Positions 30,763-42,400 of a DNA stretch of 64,000 bases are shown piece after piece. A program made the translations under genes and the position numbers. Source of the stretch: Acanthosepion esculentum (Eukaryota > Mollusca > Cephalopoda > Sepiida > Sepiidae); assembly GCA_964036315.1 (NCBI GenBank), contig OZ038500.1:63229749-63293748 (forward strand), written 5' to 3'. Positions within the stretch are counted from its first letter, which is position 1. Every line of letters begins with the position of its first letter. The notes below the pieces were generated by a model that searched no databases, was not told the DNA's origin, and saw nothing but the letters and a program-made list of their open reading frames with translations.

Positions 30763-31140
30763 CACCTTGTACAAGGCTCGGGGGCCACTCGATGTAGAGG
30801 GTTATATGCTGTATCTCGTGTTTTCGAGATAACAGGGAAATCAATAAGGAAGACAAACTCGTAGGTAAGTAATGAAATAGAAGGTTTACTACACGAAGGT
30901 ACACTTACCAATTGACCTAATGCTAACTCGGTATTTACCCGAGCTCCCCACAGAGAGGGGTATGGCACAAGGCCGGTTTAATGTGGGTTTTTCCGAGCCC
31001 GTATGCCCGGGCAAAAATTCCCCGTAGACCCCCGTAATAACGGGGTTGGGTTTGTCTACCAGACGAAATCTGCCCTTCGGCATATCTTCGTCTGAATTCC
31101 TCTCTGCCCGACAAGCACTAAGAGCTTAGACCTAATGCTA
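30763..31140. other. LINE tail fragment and GC-rich segment
   Basis: 30763-30815 shares CACCTTGTACAAGGC and GCCACTCGATGTAGAGGGTTA with the second LINE family tail on the minus strand (34545-34590). 30900-31140 is GC-richer, with GACCTAATGCTAACTC present twice (30916 and 31129). A minus-strand open frame at 30889-31083 has no domain that I recognise. Confidence 0.4.
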
Positions 31141-31670
31141 ACTCTCCTCAACTCCGCTGCATGTACATTAAATTCATAATAGCTACAAAGAAATCTACTG
31201 GTAGCAGTAAACACTGGTACATATGGTAATAGTAAAAAAAAATAGAAATATGGTACTTGTTGGTAAATTAAATCCCGTACCATACATGCAGAAAAGCAAA
31301 TTCCAATATCTGCATATCAACAAAAGCACACACAAAGCAAGTAGAAATATATCAGTTAAATCAAATATTTCTATAAAATCTGGTATTTCTCCAAAACAAG
31401 CAGCAAAATATTGGGCAATTTCATAAATTTCTTTTCCCTGGGTGAATTTTTCAGGGATATTTTTTTTTATTGATATCATGTTTGTTCACTTCCAGGAGTC
31501 CTGGTTTTAGAGCTAAGCTCTATGCGTGTACTGATTCCTGGTGAACCCAACTTCGTGGTCTCCCTCCCATACATGATATTACTGTATTGGACGCAGGATA
31601 ATGTTTTGGTGCATCAAATATACGCGTCCAACAGGCCGAAAAATAGGGTATTTCATATAATGCATAGTTT
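31141..31670. other. No gene recognised
   Basis: AT-rich. GGACGC...GCGTCC is a loose inverted motif at about 31589-31630. Confidence 0.35.
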
Positions 31671-32267
31671 TACCCCTTGGGTAAAAGAGCATTAATATAA
31701 GTTTCTAATGGGCATAAAATGGGCAACGATTTTCTATTGCTATTAAGTAATAAATTGGTCACAATAGTTATTACATATTAGGATAATAATTTGAAGATTA
31801 TTATTGCACTTCTCACTTTTGGTGGGAAGGGACATTGTATCACTGCCAACTCGCCACCACTGTTTAATTTTTAAACTTTTCATCATGACGAAAATGGAAA
31901 TTCTTAGTCAAAGAGAAAAATAAAAAAAATTTATTTGTATTTTATAAGGTTAGTAAAAGAAATAACAACATACAATTTTGGCGTTGTTAACAAGGCTCTA
32001 GGTGCAAGGCAAGAATTCATACGAAGTTTGGAGCAGTTGTCAAGGAAGGAAACGTACATTCCCACAATTTGATGACACCGTTGTAAAGGCAAGTAAATAA
32101 AATCATGTATTAAAAATGATCCTTAATAAATTATGTTTATTTGTTTTTAAAAAATCGACGAAAAAATTTCAATTTGTCCTGCAGTTGAGTCGGTGGTGTT
32201 GAGTCGACGGTCTTGAGCTGACGGTGTTAAGTTGGCCGTGATGTGTCGTCCTTCTCGCTTTCCAGTC

Positions 32268-32445
32268 AACTTTGATCTTCAAAAATTTAAATACAATATC
32301 AATCGTTATCTTCTATCTTTTTAATTTCTGTTCTTTTATTGTCCCCTCTCATTATTAATGTTTTTTCCTCATATTCCCTCACACTCATTATCCCCTTTGC
32401 ATTTTAGTAGCTTTATTGCTTTGCTTGGAGTGAAATGATTAAAAA
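32268..32445 (+). mobile_element. LINE 3' end (first family)
   Basis: ATACAATATCAATCGTTATC through TTTAGTAGCTTTATTGCTTTGCTTGGAGTGAAATGATTAAAA, the family 3' signature. Confidence 0.75.
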
Positions 32446-32479
32446 AATATACTTATATTCAAATATGAAAATCTTTTGT

Positions 32480-32615
32480 TAATGGTAATATTAGCCGTTT
32501 CTTTTTAAGGAAAAATTCCGCATTCATTGACCAAGCAGCCAGTGCTAAATTCAATTGAAATTTATAAAATCTTCCAATTAAAACAAATTTTCTGGAAAAT
32601 AGATTTCTCAATTCC
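32480..32615 (+). repeat. Repeat shared with 41430-41550
   Basis: GGTAATATTAGCCGTTTC..TTTAAGGAAA, GCATTCATTGACCAAGCAGCCAGTGCTAA and TTAAAACAAATTTTCTGGAAAAT match the reverse complement of 41430-41550. Family unknown. Confidence 0.55.
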
Positions 32616-33745
32616 AGTAACTGTTATTGCTCTTTCCAGTATTGATGTTTTTTTGTCCTAACCTTTTGTTTAAAGAAGTATGGAACATCAGCATCTTGAG
32701 TATGTCCTTATTTTCACTTTGAGTTACATGTGCTATCCATTTTAATTGCTACTGTTGATGTTGGTGGTGTTCTCAAGTGGCTTTTTTTGTTATTTGGTAA
32801 AATTCTTTGTTTGTGATTGTGTAGCGCCAAAGGTTCGAATGCTCCTAGATATGATCTACTGGCTTCATTTGTTGCAATCTATTGAATAATGAAAGTTTCG
32901 ATCAGGAGGCTATTTAAGAATATAGTTGGAGTTTTTAGGTTAATATTCTGGCTTTTTAGCAAAATCCCAAAATTCATGTACGCCGTCATTTTTGACTCCC
33001 TGTTAAACTTGTCTTAATGTGATTGTACTGGACATAAAGTAGAGGTTCCATTTTGTTATTAACTAATAAATCGATCACCCATGTGTTACTACTACATTAT
33101 TCTTTCAAGCATACCACCATTTTGTCTATATGAGAAAGTTCCTATTAATCCGATTCTATTAGACATAAAATCGGTGTTCAATTTTCCATTTTTATAAAGT
33201 AATACATTGATCATCCATGTATTACTACTACATTACTCTTTCAGGCATACCACCATTTTGTGGGGGATCGATTTTGGGGGATCGATTTTTATTGTTATGG
33301 AAGTAAACAAACATTCCCACAATTCGTCAGCGGCCAATGTAGAAGTAGCTAAAGTGCACACAGCCTTGAAACCTCGTGCTGAAGACACCGTTGAAAAAGC
33401 AAATAAAGTCATGTATTAAAAAATGATCCTTAATAAATTATTTTTATTCAGGTTTAAAAAGTTATATTTTAAAAATGACCCATAATAAATTACGTTTATT
33501 TGTTTTTAAAAAGTCGACGAAAAAAATTTCAGTTTGTCTTGCAGTTGAGTCGGCGGTGTTGAGTCGACCGGCTTGGTATACATTGATCATTCACTAATTA
33601 TTGTATTGTAATTTCACATTTGCTATCGTATTAATTTGATTCTACTGGGCATAAATTGGCGTATTGATATTTTGTTGTTATAAAGTAATACATTCGTCAC
33701 CCCGGAATTACTACATTACTATTTCACATATGGTATAATTTTTGA

Positions 33746-34300
33746 CTGTTTAAGTAAACTACTAAATAAATAAACTTCAAAGCCAAAGAAAGTGCAAATT
33801 CTCCTTTTTGAATTACAGCGAACATGATCGTTACTGTCGACAATTAAACTTTGTTGTACAACAAACACGGGGAGACGTCTTTAATTTGGCTGGATATATT
33901 TAAGAGGAAAACGTGAAATTCATTCTTGAGCGACCACTAAATTACACGACTGAGGAACAATTAGTATCGTTAAAAGTCTCGTACACAAGACGAGAGTTAC
34001 TTCGCAGTTTTCTCTTCTTTACTTTCATTCGTGTGTACAAATATGCGCGTGCGCACATACATACCACCGACACGACAGAAGTAAACGTACAATTCCATTT
34101 TCAGTCGAGAGTATTAATCATTGTAAACATATGACAGCAGATACGAAATTGGTATTTTGTTAAGTCCTCACTATTATTATAGAAGGCTTTTTAGCTTAAA
34201 ACTTTATGAACAATGTTACTAAATTCATGTTGAGTAAACTTGAACAATTAGTTTACCAATGACGTCAAAAAACCATAGCATTTTTTTTTTACATGTTTTT
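33746..34300. other. No gene recognised
   Basis: Ordinary sequence; the frame at 33913-34134 (+) has no recognisable domain. Confidence 0.4.
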
Positions 34301-34309
34301 GATGTTGAC

Positions 34310-34640
34310 CCTATACAAGCTAAACATCATTGTAAAAAAGAACCACTCGAGGTATAGGGTTACAGAGTATAGTTTATGGGGATATGTGGGGAAAATAACG
34401 GTTAACTCTAGACTAGCACCGGTTAAGATTATTGTAATCGGGGAAGCATCCTCTTGGGAGTCAGTTCCGCAAAGTAGCGGTTCATGGAACGAAGCTGCTC
34501 GTATGGAAATTACATCTAACCTATGGCATTGTTTTACAATGATGTTCACCTTGTACAAGGCCGAAGAGCCACTCGATGTAGAGGGTTACAGAGTAAAAGG
34601 CACAGTTTATAGAGATATGTGGGGAAATAACGGTTAACCC
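34310..34640 (-). mobile_element. Two LINE 3' tails (second family)
   Basis: CACTCGAGGTATAGGGTTACAGAG..ATATGTGGGGA and, 250 bp on, CACTCGATGTAGAGGGTTACAGAG..ATATGTGGGGA are two copies of one 3' UTR. Between them GCATCCTCTTGGGAGTCAGTTCCGCAAA is the complement of the LINE C-terminal coding segment seen at 12630-12665. Confidence 0.7.
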
Positions 34641-34810
34641 TAGATATGATGGTAGTGATCGGAACCACGTGCTAATACCCTTGGGGAAGGTATGAATCTT
34701 CTTCTTCTCTCCCTTGCTATGGGTAAATAACAGGAGAGACTGGGTTCTGTAGTCTTGTATGGCAACTTTTCTAGGAGAAAATAACTCTGAATTCAAAACT
34801 GTAGCCTTGG
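34641..34810 (+). mobile_element. SINE body fragment
   Basis: GTATGAATCTTCTTCTTCTCTCCCTTGCTATGGGTAAATAACAGG matches the body of the composite SINEs (CTCCCC..GCTATGGGTTAATTAG). Confidence 0.5.
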
Positions 34811-35049
34811 TGTTCGGAGTTGGAGCCCCTAAGGCAGTTCGTTGAAGATTTCAGCCTCGTTCTGACAGCTCCTGCGACGGTGCTGCTACCAAACTATAAT
34901 GGCCTTGCTTGTTCCTTTGGAGCCATCAGCGACGTGGAGAGGGAAGACATGCTGCATGGGCAACATCTTGTCCTCTATATTATCCTGTCTAGGTTTGATC
35001 CTACCTTACAGATGGGTGGGGTCAAATCCATGGTCACTCATGACCGGCG

Positions 35050-35310
35050 GAAGCGTATTTGATCGAGGAAGCATCCTCTTGGGAGTCGGTTCCACAGACT
35101 ATCGGTTCGTGGGAGGAAGCTTGTGAATGAAATTGGGGAGACAAAACTGTTCAGAAACCGTCGATGGTAGTGCAAGCACAAAGTCATTAAGTTATTGTGA
35201 CCGAGGCTTTAAGCGTACTGTTGATCACGCCAGATTATACACTCTCTCCGACTAAGATCAATTCAGCATAGTTGCAGTATAACCACAAGTGGGCGTTGAA
35301 CAAATTTAAA
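35050..35310 (+). mobile_element. tRNA-derived SINE body (long-body family)
   Basis: CTTGTGAATGAAATTGGGGA, GCAAGCACAAAGTCATTAAG, CACTCTCTCCGACTAA and AGCATAGTTGCAGTATA are collinear with 29050-29215. Confidence 0.65.
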
Positions 35311-35319
35311 TGTGGGAGG

Positions 35320-35640
35320 AAGCTGCTCCAGTGGAACTTACCAGTAGAATACAGAGGGAATGAGGGTGGTTCGCTAAAATGTACGTGGCATGGAGTGTTT
35401 TAGACGTGAGGGTTAGAACAGGCGAAACTAAGGAATGAACACTTTCTATGGGAATAGTGATAGATCAGTGAGTGGCTTGCGACGTTTCGTCTGTGAGAAA
35501 GGCGTTATAAGGTGGAATATAATTCATCACCCACAAGGGCGCGAATACTCTCTCGAAACTTGAAAATGACTCTTGTATAGTTGAGGATAGCAGGAGGAGT
35601 CTGGTAATTACTGGAGCGGTACAGGGAACCGGCCGTTTTC
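35320..35640 (-). mobile_element. LINE C-terminal fragment (second family)
   Basis: Reverse complement of 12330-12640 in order: ..AGCTGCTCCAGTGGAA, GAGGGAATGAGGGTGG, GCGAAACTAAGGAATG, CTGTGAGAAAGGCGTT, AATTCATCACCCACAAGGGC. Confidence 0.7.
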
Positions 35641-36310
35641 CCTGTATCCCTAGCGATGGATCGTATGTAGGAGTTCAACCCAAGCTCAAGCTCAACACAA
35701 ACATGAGGTTTGGCTCGAGCCTGAGCCCCAATAGGCGCTCAAATGCTGGGGCCTCCCCGAGAGAACACTCGTCTACCGCGACAGGTGAAAATTCAGAGAT
35801 GGCTCGATGATGATGGAACATCACTAGTTTTGGTTTTTGGAAGCATTGAATGTGATCAGCATATTAGCATATTATTATTAGGAGTTTTTCGCACGTGAGT
35901 CATTGAATTTATATATTTCCAATTATATGTTAATATGTAGCAATCCTGGGTTATCAGTTATATTATTTAATAGCAAAAGGAAACCACCACACAAAAATTG
36001 TGCAGTAGAATCCTATATTAATATTACTTGCGCATATACAAGCACCGATGTGAAGAGATGGCCATTAATTGTTTAAGTCTTCCATACCACATCCCAAACA
36101 CATCTACGATAGAAAATTTAATTCCCGAGGCCCGTGTACAGATGATGATGTGGGGAGAAGCTATGCTGATGACATAGGTATTGATAGTTGGGACAAGAAT
36201 GATTTTAAACAAAAAACCAACATCCCCGTCCAAGTGTTCAAGAAATAGAACTCAAAATAAGCCTTTCCAAAACAGAATCTATGACCTGGAATTGGAATAA
36301 AAGCAGTGAT
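35641..36310. other. No gene recognised
   Basis: Contains an imperfect CTCAAGCTCAA stretch near 35690 and a minus-strand frame at 36024-36233 without recognisable domain. Confidence 0.4.
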
Positions 36311-36700
36311 CATATGATTTGATTTGTTTGTTTAACGGCATATCAACTCTTTACGGGTCATTTAATTTTCTTGGGAGCTTTCAAATAATAAAAATATGAT
36401 TTATATTATTCTGCTTTCACAGTTGAATACATGGTAAATGATACTCAGCTTTTGTGCATATACATGTTTGTGTGGAGACAATTACTAGAGGCGGTGATCT
36501 GTGCGTTTTATGTTGTAGTATTGTTAAAGATATATTTTGGAATACAGTTTGGTTTCTTTAAGAAATTGTAGGATATTATCTGTATTAATATCATGCAAGA
36601 GTTCTTTCATGTTCATTGCTTTGGTTGGTGACCTAGTAACCTCTATGGATTATTTAATGCTGAAATCTAAATATTTGTACATAATTTTATGCTTTTAACT
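36311..36700. repeat. Segmental duplication, unit 1
   Basis: From GATTTGTTTGTTTAACGGCATATCAACTC to ATTTAATGCTGAAATCTAAATATTTG. Repeated at 36975-37345 with about 85 percent identity by eye, period about 665 bp. Confidence 0.8.
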
Positions 36701-36974
36701 AGATATTTTGTCCATAATTTTATACTTTCAATGGTGGCAATATTTTAATTTCTTTTTTCATTGCATTGGTTATAGTTTCAGCCTTGAGTAATCAAATGTT
36801 TTTCATCTATAAAATTAACTCTCTTGCTGCATATAAGAAAAAATTCTAAAAAAGTAAAACAAAGAAAGCGAACACGAAGCAAAATAAATAAAAGTAATCT
36901 ATTAACAGCCTGATCTCCCTACTAACGAGACATTCCATTCTATAGTTAAAATGAGGCATGCTCGTTTATTGGCG

Positions 36975-37345
36975 TTGATTTGATTTATTTGTTTAACAGC
37001 ATATCAAATGGGTCATTTAATGCCGAAATATAATTTTTTAAGGAGCTTTGAAGTAATAAAAATATGATATATGTTATTCTGCTTTCACAATTGAATACAT
37101 GGTAGATGATACTTAGCTTTTGTGTATATACAAGTTTGTGTGAAGATAATTATTAGAGGTAGTGGTATGTGTATTTTATGCTGTAGTTTTGTTGAAGTAA
37201 TATTTTGGAATACAGTTTGGTTTCTTTAAGAAATTGTAGGATATTATACGGATTAATATCATGCAAGAGTTCTTTCATGTTGGTTGATTTTGTTTAGTGA
37301 CGTATCAACGACTACGGTTTATTTAATGCCGAAATCTAAATATTT
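36975..37345. repeat. Segmental duplication, unit 2
   Basis: Second copy, collinear through GAATACAGTTTGGTTTCTTT, AAGAAATTGTAGGATATTAT and ATCATGCAAGAGTTCTTTCA. Both units begin with the AACGGCATATCAACTC / AACAGCATATCAAAT motif found in SINE tails elsewhere. Confidence 0.8.
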
Positions 37346-37690
37346 TGAATGTAATTGTATGCCTTCAACTACAGATAAAATGTATTACTGGTTATTTTGC
37401 TATAAAATATATTTCTGGCAATTTTACTATGAATAGTGTTGATAATTATTTAAAAATAAAAATGTATTGCTGGTATTTTTGCTATAACAATGTATTTTTA
37501 TATTTTCATAAGGTCTTGTCTTTGTTTGGGGGTTCACTATTTTTTTACACCTGGGGCCCTGACAGGTAGTACCACCCAGGGTCATGGTGGATCTGGAAAC
37601 ACCAGCAATTAAAAGGTGGTTCCACGCCCCTCAAAACCTCTAATCTCCAGATCGTAAGCCTTGCTGTCGGATGTGTGATCGTATGTATCC
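37346..37690 (-). mobile_element. SINE-like family, minus-strand copy
   Basis: Shares AACACCAGC.ATTAA.AGGTGGTTCCACGC, GGGGGTTCACTATTT and CTGACAGGT..TACCACCC.GGTCA with 55480-55690 (same strand) and 45580-45700 (opposite strand). Confidence 0.65.
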
Positions 37691-37724
37691 TGAATCCATC
37701 ATAAATTAAATATTAATGATGGAT

Positions 37725-37985
37725 TCAGGGTAGATGGCTCCACTGCTTCCATTCCATTTCCAGGTCATAGATGTCAAGTTATTAAATACTAGACACTTCA
37801 AATACCTCAGATCCTGTCTCAACAACGCGACGATAAACAGCAGCAAAAGTTGGATAACTCAGCTGCCTTCGGACTGGAAATGCAATCTGACACAGCCGTG
37901 CAGCCTCGCGTCCAATACCATTCGTGCGGCTGTATGTAAAAATCATCTCTGCCTGCTCACGAAATAAATATCTTGTCATTGGTAA
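37725..37985 (+). pseudogene. Non-LTR RT fragment (fourth LINE family)
   Basis: LLNTRHFKYLRSCLNNATINSS resembles the FKYLGS motif downstream of LINE RT catalytic sites. The segment at 40785-40870 is related (LVNTKHFKYLSVWISYN). Little is left. Confidence 0.5.
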
Positions 37986-38208
37986 ACCCAGTTAACACAT
38001 TACTAGATACGTTAAACATTGAAACACGACACAAATGTACACTAATGACAAATGTAAACTAGTCTATATGGCAACACTGCCGTCTACCGTAAACATTCTT
38101 TAAACATAACTAAAAAAAGAAAGATTTTCGGACATGTTTATATGGAGTTTTGTCCTTGATTTGGTGTGAGGAACCCGTCCCCAAAGTTTGTAAAAGTACT
38201 TTTGATAC

Positions 38209-38212
<4 letters not shown>
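37986..38212. other. No gene recognised
   Basis: Ordinary AT-rich sequence next to a (TA)n array. Confidence 0.4.

Positions 38213-38278
<66 letters not shown>
38213..38278. repeat. (TA)n microsatellite
   Basis: About 33 TA units. Confidence 0.95.
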
Positions 38279-38279
<1 letters not shown>

Positions 38280-38929
38280 AGAGAAACCGGCGAGTTTCTC
38301 GTACAAACAGACCATTGTAACGAACGAGATTTTTTATTATTATTTTGTCACTAACGTCTTCGTAGTGTAAGTAATTATTGATTAAGAAAGGGTAATTGGA
38401 GAATTAAATGGATGAATAGAAGCAGTAAATGACGAACTCGTTACGATTAAGTTGCTCTATTGCTAAAATGATTATTAAACGACAAAACTAAATTGGCTTC
38501 ATTTACAGACGATTAGAAAAAACTATTATCCAAAATTTGAACGGAAATCAAGATGGCGTCGGAAGTACCAAAGAAAAAAAAAGAAACGAATTTTTGGTGG
38601 AGGTACTTTTATTTTATGTTGGTTTTATTGCGTTTCGACAGCATGACACAGAGTTCCTTGGGCTCTCTAGAATGTATGTGGTAATCGTAGACACTCGTCT
38701 CTGTGAGTCGAAAAATGACGAAAAATAATGAGGAAAGCATAAAAGATCACCGCTGCTGAGAAGACACGCACACAGGAAAAGAGATGTGATAAGTGATGCA
38801 AATGAAATGAAGTTCATGTAGTTATGTGAAAAACAATAAAAACATGTATGAGGCTGAAGAGGAAAGATATGAGTGCGTTAAGTAATAGATCTCTGTATCA
38901 GCGGTTCACACTCTAGTTCTCAATCTCAG

Positions 38930-38930
<1 letters not shown>
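38279..38930. other. No gene recognised
   Basis: Short ORFs on both strands near 38537-38817 overlap and have no recognisable domain. Confidence 0.4.
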
Positions 38931-38976
<46 letters not shown>

Positions 38977-38994
38977 ATGTGTATCTTAACCTAT

Positions 38995-39050
<56 letters not shown>
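38931..39050. repeat. (TTTC)n and (TATC)n microsatellites
   Basis: (TTTC)n at about 38932-38976, then (TATC)n at 38996-39050. Confidence 0.95.
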
Positions 39051-39600
39051 AGGGGTTAGAATGTGACCACTCCGACCATGTGATACAAATTCGATTTGTC
39101 AGGTTGGTGACTTCTTCATGTTATCAGCATGGGGAGGCAATTCCGGGTTTTCTGCACTTCAGGAAAATGCTTGCAACGAAAACCACCGGTTGACCCGAAC
39201 CTTGGAACCTTTCGCTATCCAAATGCATCTTTGGATGTCAGTGTCACATTTCCCCTCCTCTTCCCAGATATTAAAACATTTGTATTTGTTTGATTTTGAA
39301 GTATCCGATTCGTAATTCTGTTGCGTTGCAGCTCACATCAGACACCAGGTTCGTTGACAGCTTCATCCAGTCAAACGCTTGTGGCTTAAAAAATTACCCT
39401 TCGGCTAAATCGTTATCCATGAGTGAAAAAAAACAAAATAATTTCTAGCAGCAAACCAGATTTTATTCTTCGGTTGTAATCTACTGCTATAAGCGAGCGA
39501 AGTTGAGATGAGGCGTAGGTGATGTGGGAAATGTACAGTCTAACGTTTGTTTTCTTTGTTCGTTCCCGCTTCGTCCTTCTTTTTCGCGGGATGGTCAGGC
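39051..39600. other. Possible degenerate SINE, otherwise empty
   Basis: GGGGTTAGAATGTGACCACTCCGACCATG ... AATTCGATTTG resembles a decayed tRNA-like head beside the microsatellites. Evidence is weak. Confidence 0.3.
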
Positions 39601-39740
39601 TTATAGTGATTTTCTAAGCGTGGCTTAGATGTGGCACAAGGCCGGAAGTACGGGGCACCCAGTGAGGATCGAACTCACTACTCAGTCGTAATTGTTCTAG
39701 CAAGACAAGCTTGCTAACCATTACACCACGCCGAGGTGCC
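39601..39740 (-). mobile_element. tRNA-derived 140-bp unit, single copy
   Basis: Minus strand GGCGTGGTGTAATGGTTAGCAAGCTTGTC ... GAGTAGTGAGTTCGATCCTCACTGGGTGCCCC, then GGCCTTGTGCCACATCTAAGC and GCTTAGAAAATCACTATAA. The full unit including its tail hairpin. Confidence 0.85.
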
Positions 39741-40370
39741 AAAGGCCTTATAGATAACAATTTTCTTTGTCTTGTCATTTTCGTCTAAAATAGTCATTTA
39801 TCTTCATCTCGTGACTATCTCTCTGTCTGAGCCTCTTGCTCTGTACTTTGAAGTTGACTTCACTTGCTGATAACCATCGCTCGAAAATAAATGTTCCGAG
39901 TCCATTTTTTGGGGGGCGACAGGTCTAGTTGTTTTTAATTTAACAAGACCTCAGCTAACTCATATTGCTACAATTTGCATTTTGGGATCGTCCTTTTGCT
40001 AACAACCATGCATTCTGTTTTTTTTTTTGTAGTTCATATATTTGAAAAAAAAAATTAAAAAAAATTAAATGAAAAGAAAAGAATTGAAACGTCAACTTTG
40101 TTCATCCGATGCCAAAACTGAAGTTACACTTATACAGATTTTACTAAAAAACATAGACAAGAAATTATTTTTCAGTAAAAAAAATCGTGATATAGAGATT
40201 AGGTGAATTATTTAAATTCAATTTATAAAATTAAATATGAGAACAAATATTATTTATCTATTATCAGAGTTTTTGTACGTAACTGATTTGTTTGTTTCTT
40301 TTGTTTAATGGCATATCAACTCCTAGTGAGTCATCTAAAGTCAAAGCAATTACGGTTGTGATTTTATATT
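39741..40370. other. No gene recognised
   Basis: AT-rich. AACTGATTTG..TTAATGGCATATCAACTCCTAGTGAGTCATCTAAAG at 40280-40335 is another copy of the SINE-tail motif. Confidence 0.4.
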
Positions 40371-40665
40371 TGTGTATTATTAATTTTGTTTTTAACCATT
40401 TCACCCCAATCAAGGCGGGAGATCCACTAGCGCGCAAGGGACTACAGAGAGGGAAAGTGAGGGAAAAGAATGTGTATAGAGGGGATTGAGGAAAGGATAA
40501 AAGAAGAACGGGGATCAAGGCAGGAAATGGCGATTGATGTTGCATTAAAATTTTTTGAATATTGTAGTTTTCAGGGAAGCAAGTAATAGGAAGGGAGTGT
40601 TATTGTCGGGAAGCGCGAGAAAGAAACTGCTGGAATAGAAGTGATGGTTGCATTTAGTGAAATTA
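40371..40665 (-). mobile_element. LINE 3' end (first family)
   Basis: ACCATTTCACCCCAATCAAGGCGGGAGATCCACTAGCGCGCAAGG, then GGCGATTGATGTTGCATTAAA and CGCGAGAAAGAAACTGCT, the complement of the family C-terminus and 3' UTR. Confidence 0.75.
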
Positions 40666-40764
40666 AGTTAATCTTCTTTTTAACATTATAGTCAAGTCAA
40701 TAGTAGTATTTAGTTTTTGTATTTATAAACTGTACTTATATTAAAAGTTAAAAGATTTTTTCAG

Positions 40765-41250
40765 AATGAATGTGCCGATGCTACTTACCCTGAATCCATC
40801 ATAAAAATTCAGGATCTGGGATTAGTAAATACTAAACATTTCAAATACCTCAGTGTATGGATCAGTTATAACAAATTTAGTATAGGAGATTAGGAATGTG
40901 TGCACAGAATAGGCTGCGCTAAAAGGTAGTTTCGCGCAATACCGCAAGTTGCTACAAAACCAAAATATTAACTCGAGTCAGGTTTTTAAATAGCCTCGTT
41001 AGGATGTCATGTATGACACCAAACTTATTCAGAAACAGTCAGCTTTATATAACCACTTTCTCAGATTAATGGTTAAAATGACTTGGAGCGAATGAAGCAT
41101 ATAGGTTTTAAAGACGATCATCATTCTTCGAAACTTGTGGGCTGGTGCTGCCCAAAGAACTGTATCAAATAACAGAAAGCACATCACCCGAGGACTTTCA
41201 TCCACAGCAACAACTGAAATAGATATCACGTATAACGTGAAGAAAAAAAT
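40765..41250 (+). pseudogene. Non-LTR RT C-terminal fragments (fourth LINE family)
   Basis: LGLVNTKHFKYLSVWISYNKFSIGD, then HFLRLMVKMTW and KRTVSNNRKHITRGLSSTATTEIDITYNVKKK, in the order of a LINE C-terminus (FKYLG..., ..HFLR.MV.., STF.....K.I.HV.R). Broken by stops and frameshifts. Confidence 0.6.
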
Positions 41251-41362
41251 TGGAATACTGTGAAAATAATACTGATAATAATAATAATAATAATAATACT
41301 GTGAAAAATAATAATAATACTGTGAAAAATAGATATCACGTATAACGTGAAGAAAAAAATTG
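41221..41362. repeat. Direct repeat around an (AAT)n expansion
   Basis: GATATCACGTATAACGTGAAG plus AAAAAAATTG occurs at 41223 and 41332. Between them lie (AAT)n runs and repeated ATACTGTGAAAA. Confidence 0.8.
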
Positions 41363-41429
41363 TTGACGTTCAAACAAAAGATTAAGAAGGAAAACCCAGT
41401 CAGTACTGGAAAGGACGGTAACAGTTAGT

Positions 41430-41560
41430 AGACACGACTAACCTATTTTCCTGAAAAATTGTTTTAACCGACATTAGCACTGACTGCTCGGTCAGTGAAT
41501 GCCGAATATTTCCTTATAAGGAAACGGCTAATATTACCATTACCATATTAAAAAAATAAT
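41430..41560 (-). repeat. Repeat shared with 32480-32615
   Basis: Reverse complement of that segment, including TTTCCTTATAAGGAAA and TTAGCACTGACTGCTCGGTCAGTGAATGCC. Confidence 0.55.
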
Positions 41561-41689
41561 AAAGCAGTAAGATTATATTACTATACCGTAATAAAAGTTT
41601 TGTGATCGAAAGAGAATTCGTTCATACTGTAGAGCTAAGCAACCTTGGCATACGATTTCTGGCCAATTCTGACCTTCGTCCCCCTCAAA

Positions 41690-42400
41690 AAAACAGTGTG
41701 CCAATAGAGACGGTTTTTCCCTTGACACCGCTATTATTTTAACTACCTTTACTCCCAGCAGTGTTTATTATTTTAAAAAAGCGATGATTAGAATTGTAAT
41801 AAAAGCGAAATATATTAGGAAAGTGCATTTATAGATTTTGGGTCCTTGAGAATTTACAAGAAAAATATTAAACATTGTCTTTTTATTAGATTGTTTATTT
41901 ACAAGAATAATTTTATATTTACAACATTCTAAAAACGAATACAACTGTATTAAAATTAATGCAATGTAATATTTATCATTTACCAATTTATAAAAAAATA
42001 AATATGAAAACAATTTCTTATTCATAAATTTATAAACATTTATTAAATTATTAAAATATATGAACGAACTATAAGGAAATGTTTATTATTTACCATTTTA
42101 TAAAGTTTGAATCGATTGGCAAAGCCAATATTTTGCCAACCATTCCAATAAACAATTTAATGAACAGTCTAAATAAACAATTTAATAAGTAGTAATATAC
42201 TACTATTAGATGTGTTGACAATTCTCAAGAACAAAGAAAATGTCTAAATTCACTTTCATCATGTGTTAAGGATTTATTAAAATTATAACCATCGTTTTTT
42301 AAAACAATAAACATTGCCGAGGAGGGAAGGTAGTTAAAATAATAGCGGTGTCAAGGGTAAAACGTTCTTTTGACACACCGTTTGTTTTTTTTTTGTTTTT
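41690..42400. repeat. Foldback element
   Basis: ACAGTGTGCCAATAGAGACGGTTTTTCCCTTGACACCGCTATTATTTTAACTACCTT at the left has its complement at 42320-42390 (AAGGTAGTTAAAATAATAGCGGTGTCAAGGG and CACACCGTTTG), about 550 bp apart. The interior is AT-rich and non-coding. Possible MITE or remnant of a DNA transposon. Confidence 0.65.

Larger units (their letters stand above)
31671..33745. repeat. Degenerate local duplications
   Basis: Segments with GGCATAAA.TGG, a TTATAAAGTAATACATT.ATC block and TTACTACTACATTA.TCTTTCA recur at about 31695, 33035, 33190 and 33650. A second unit with CATTCCCACAATT, ACACCGTTG.AAA.GCAA.TAAA, TTAATAAATTA..TTTATT and TGCAGTTGAGTCGG.GGTGTT occurs at about 32060-32240 and 33310-33575. 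Confidence 0.55.
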
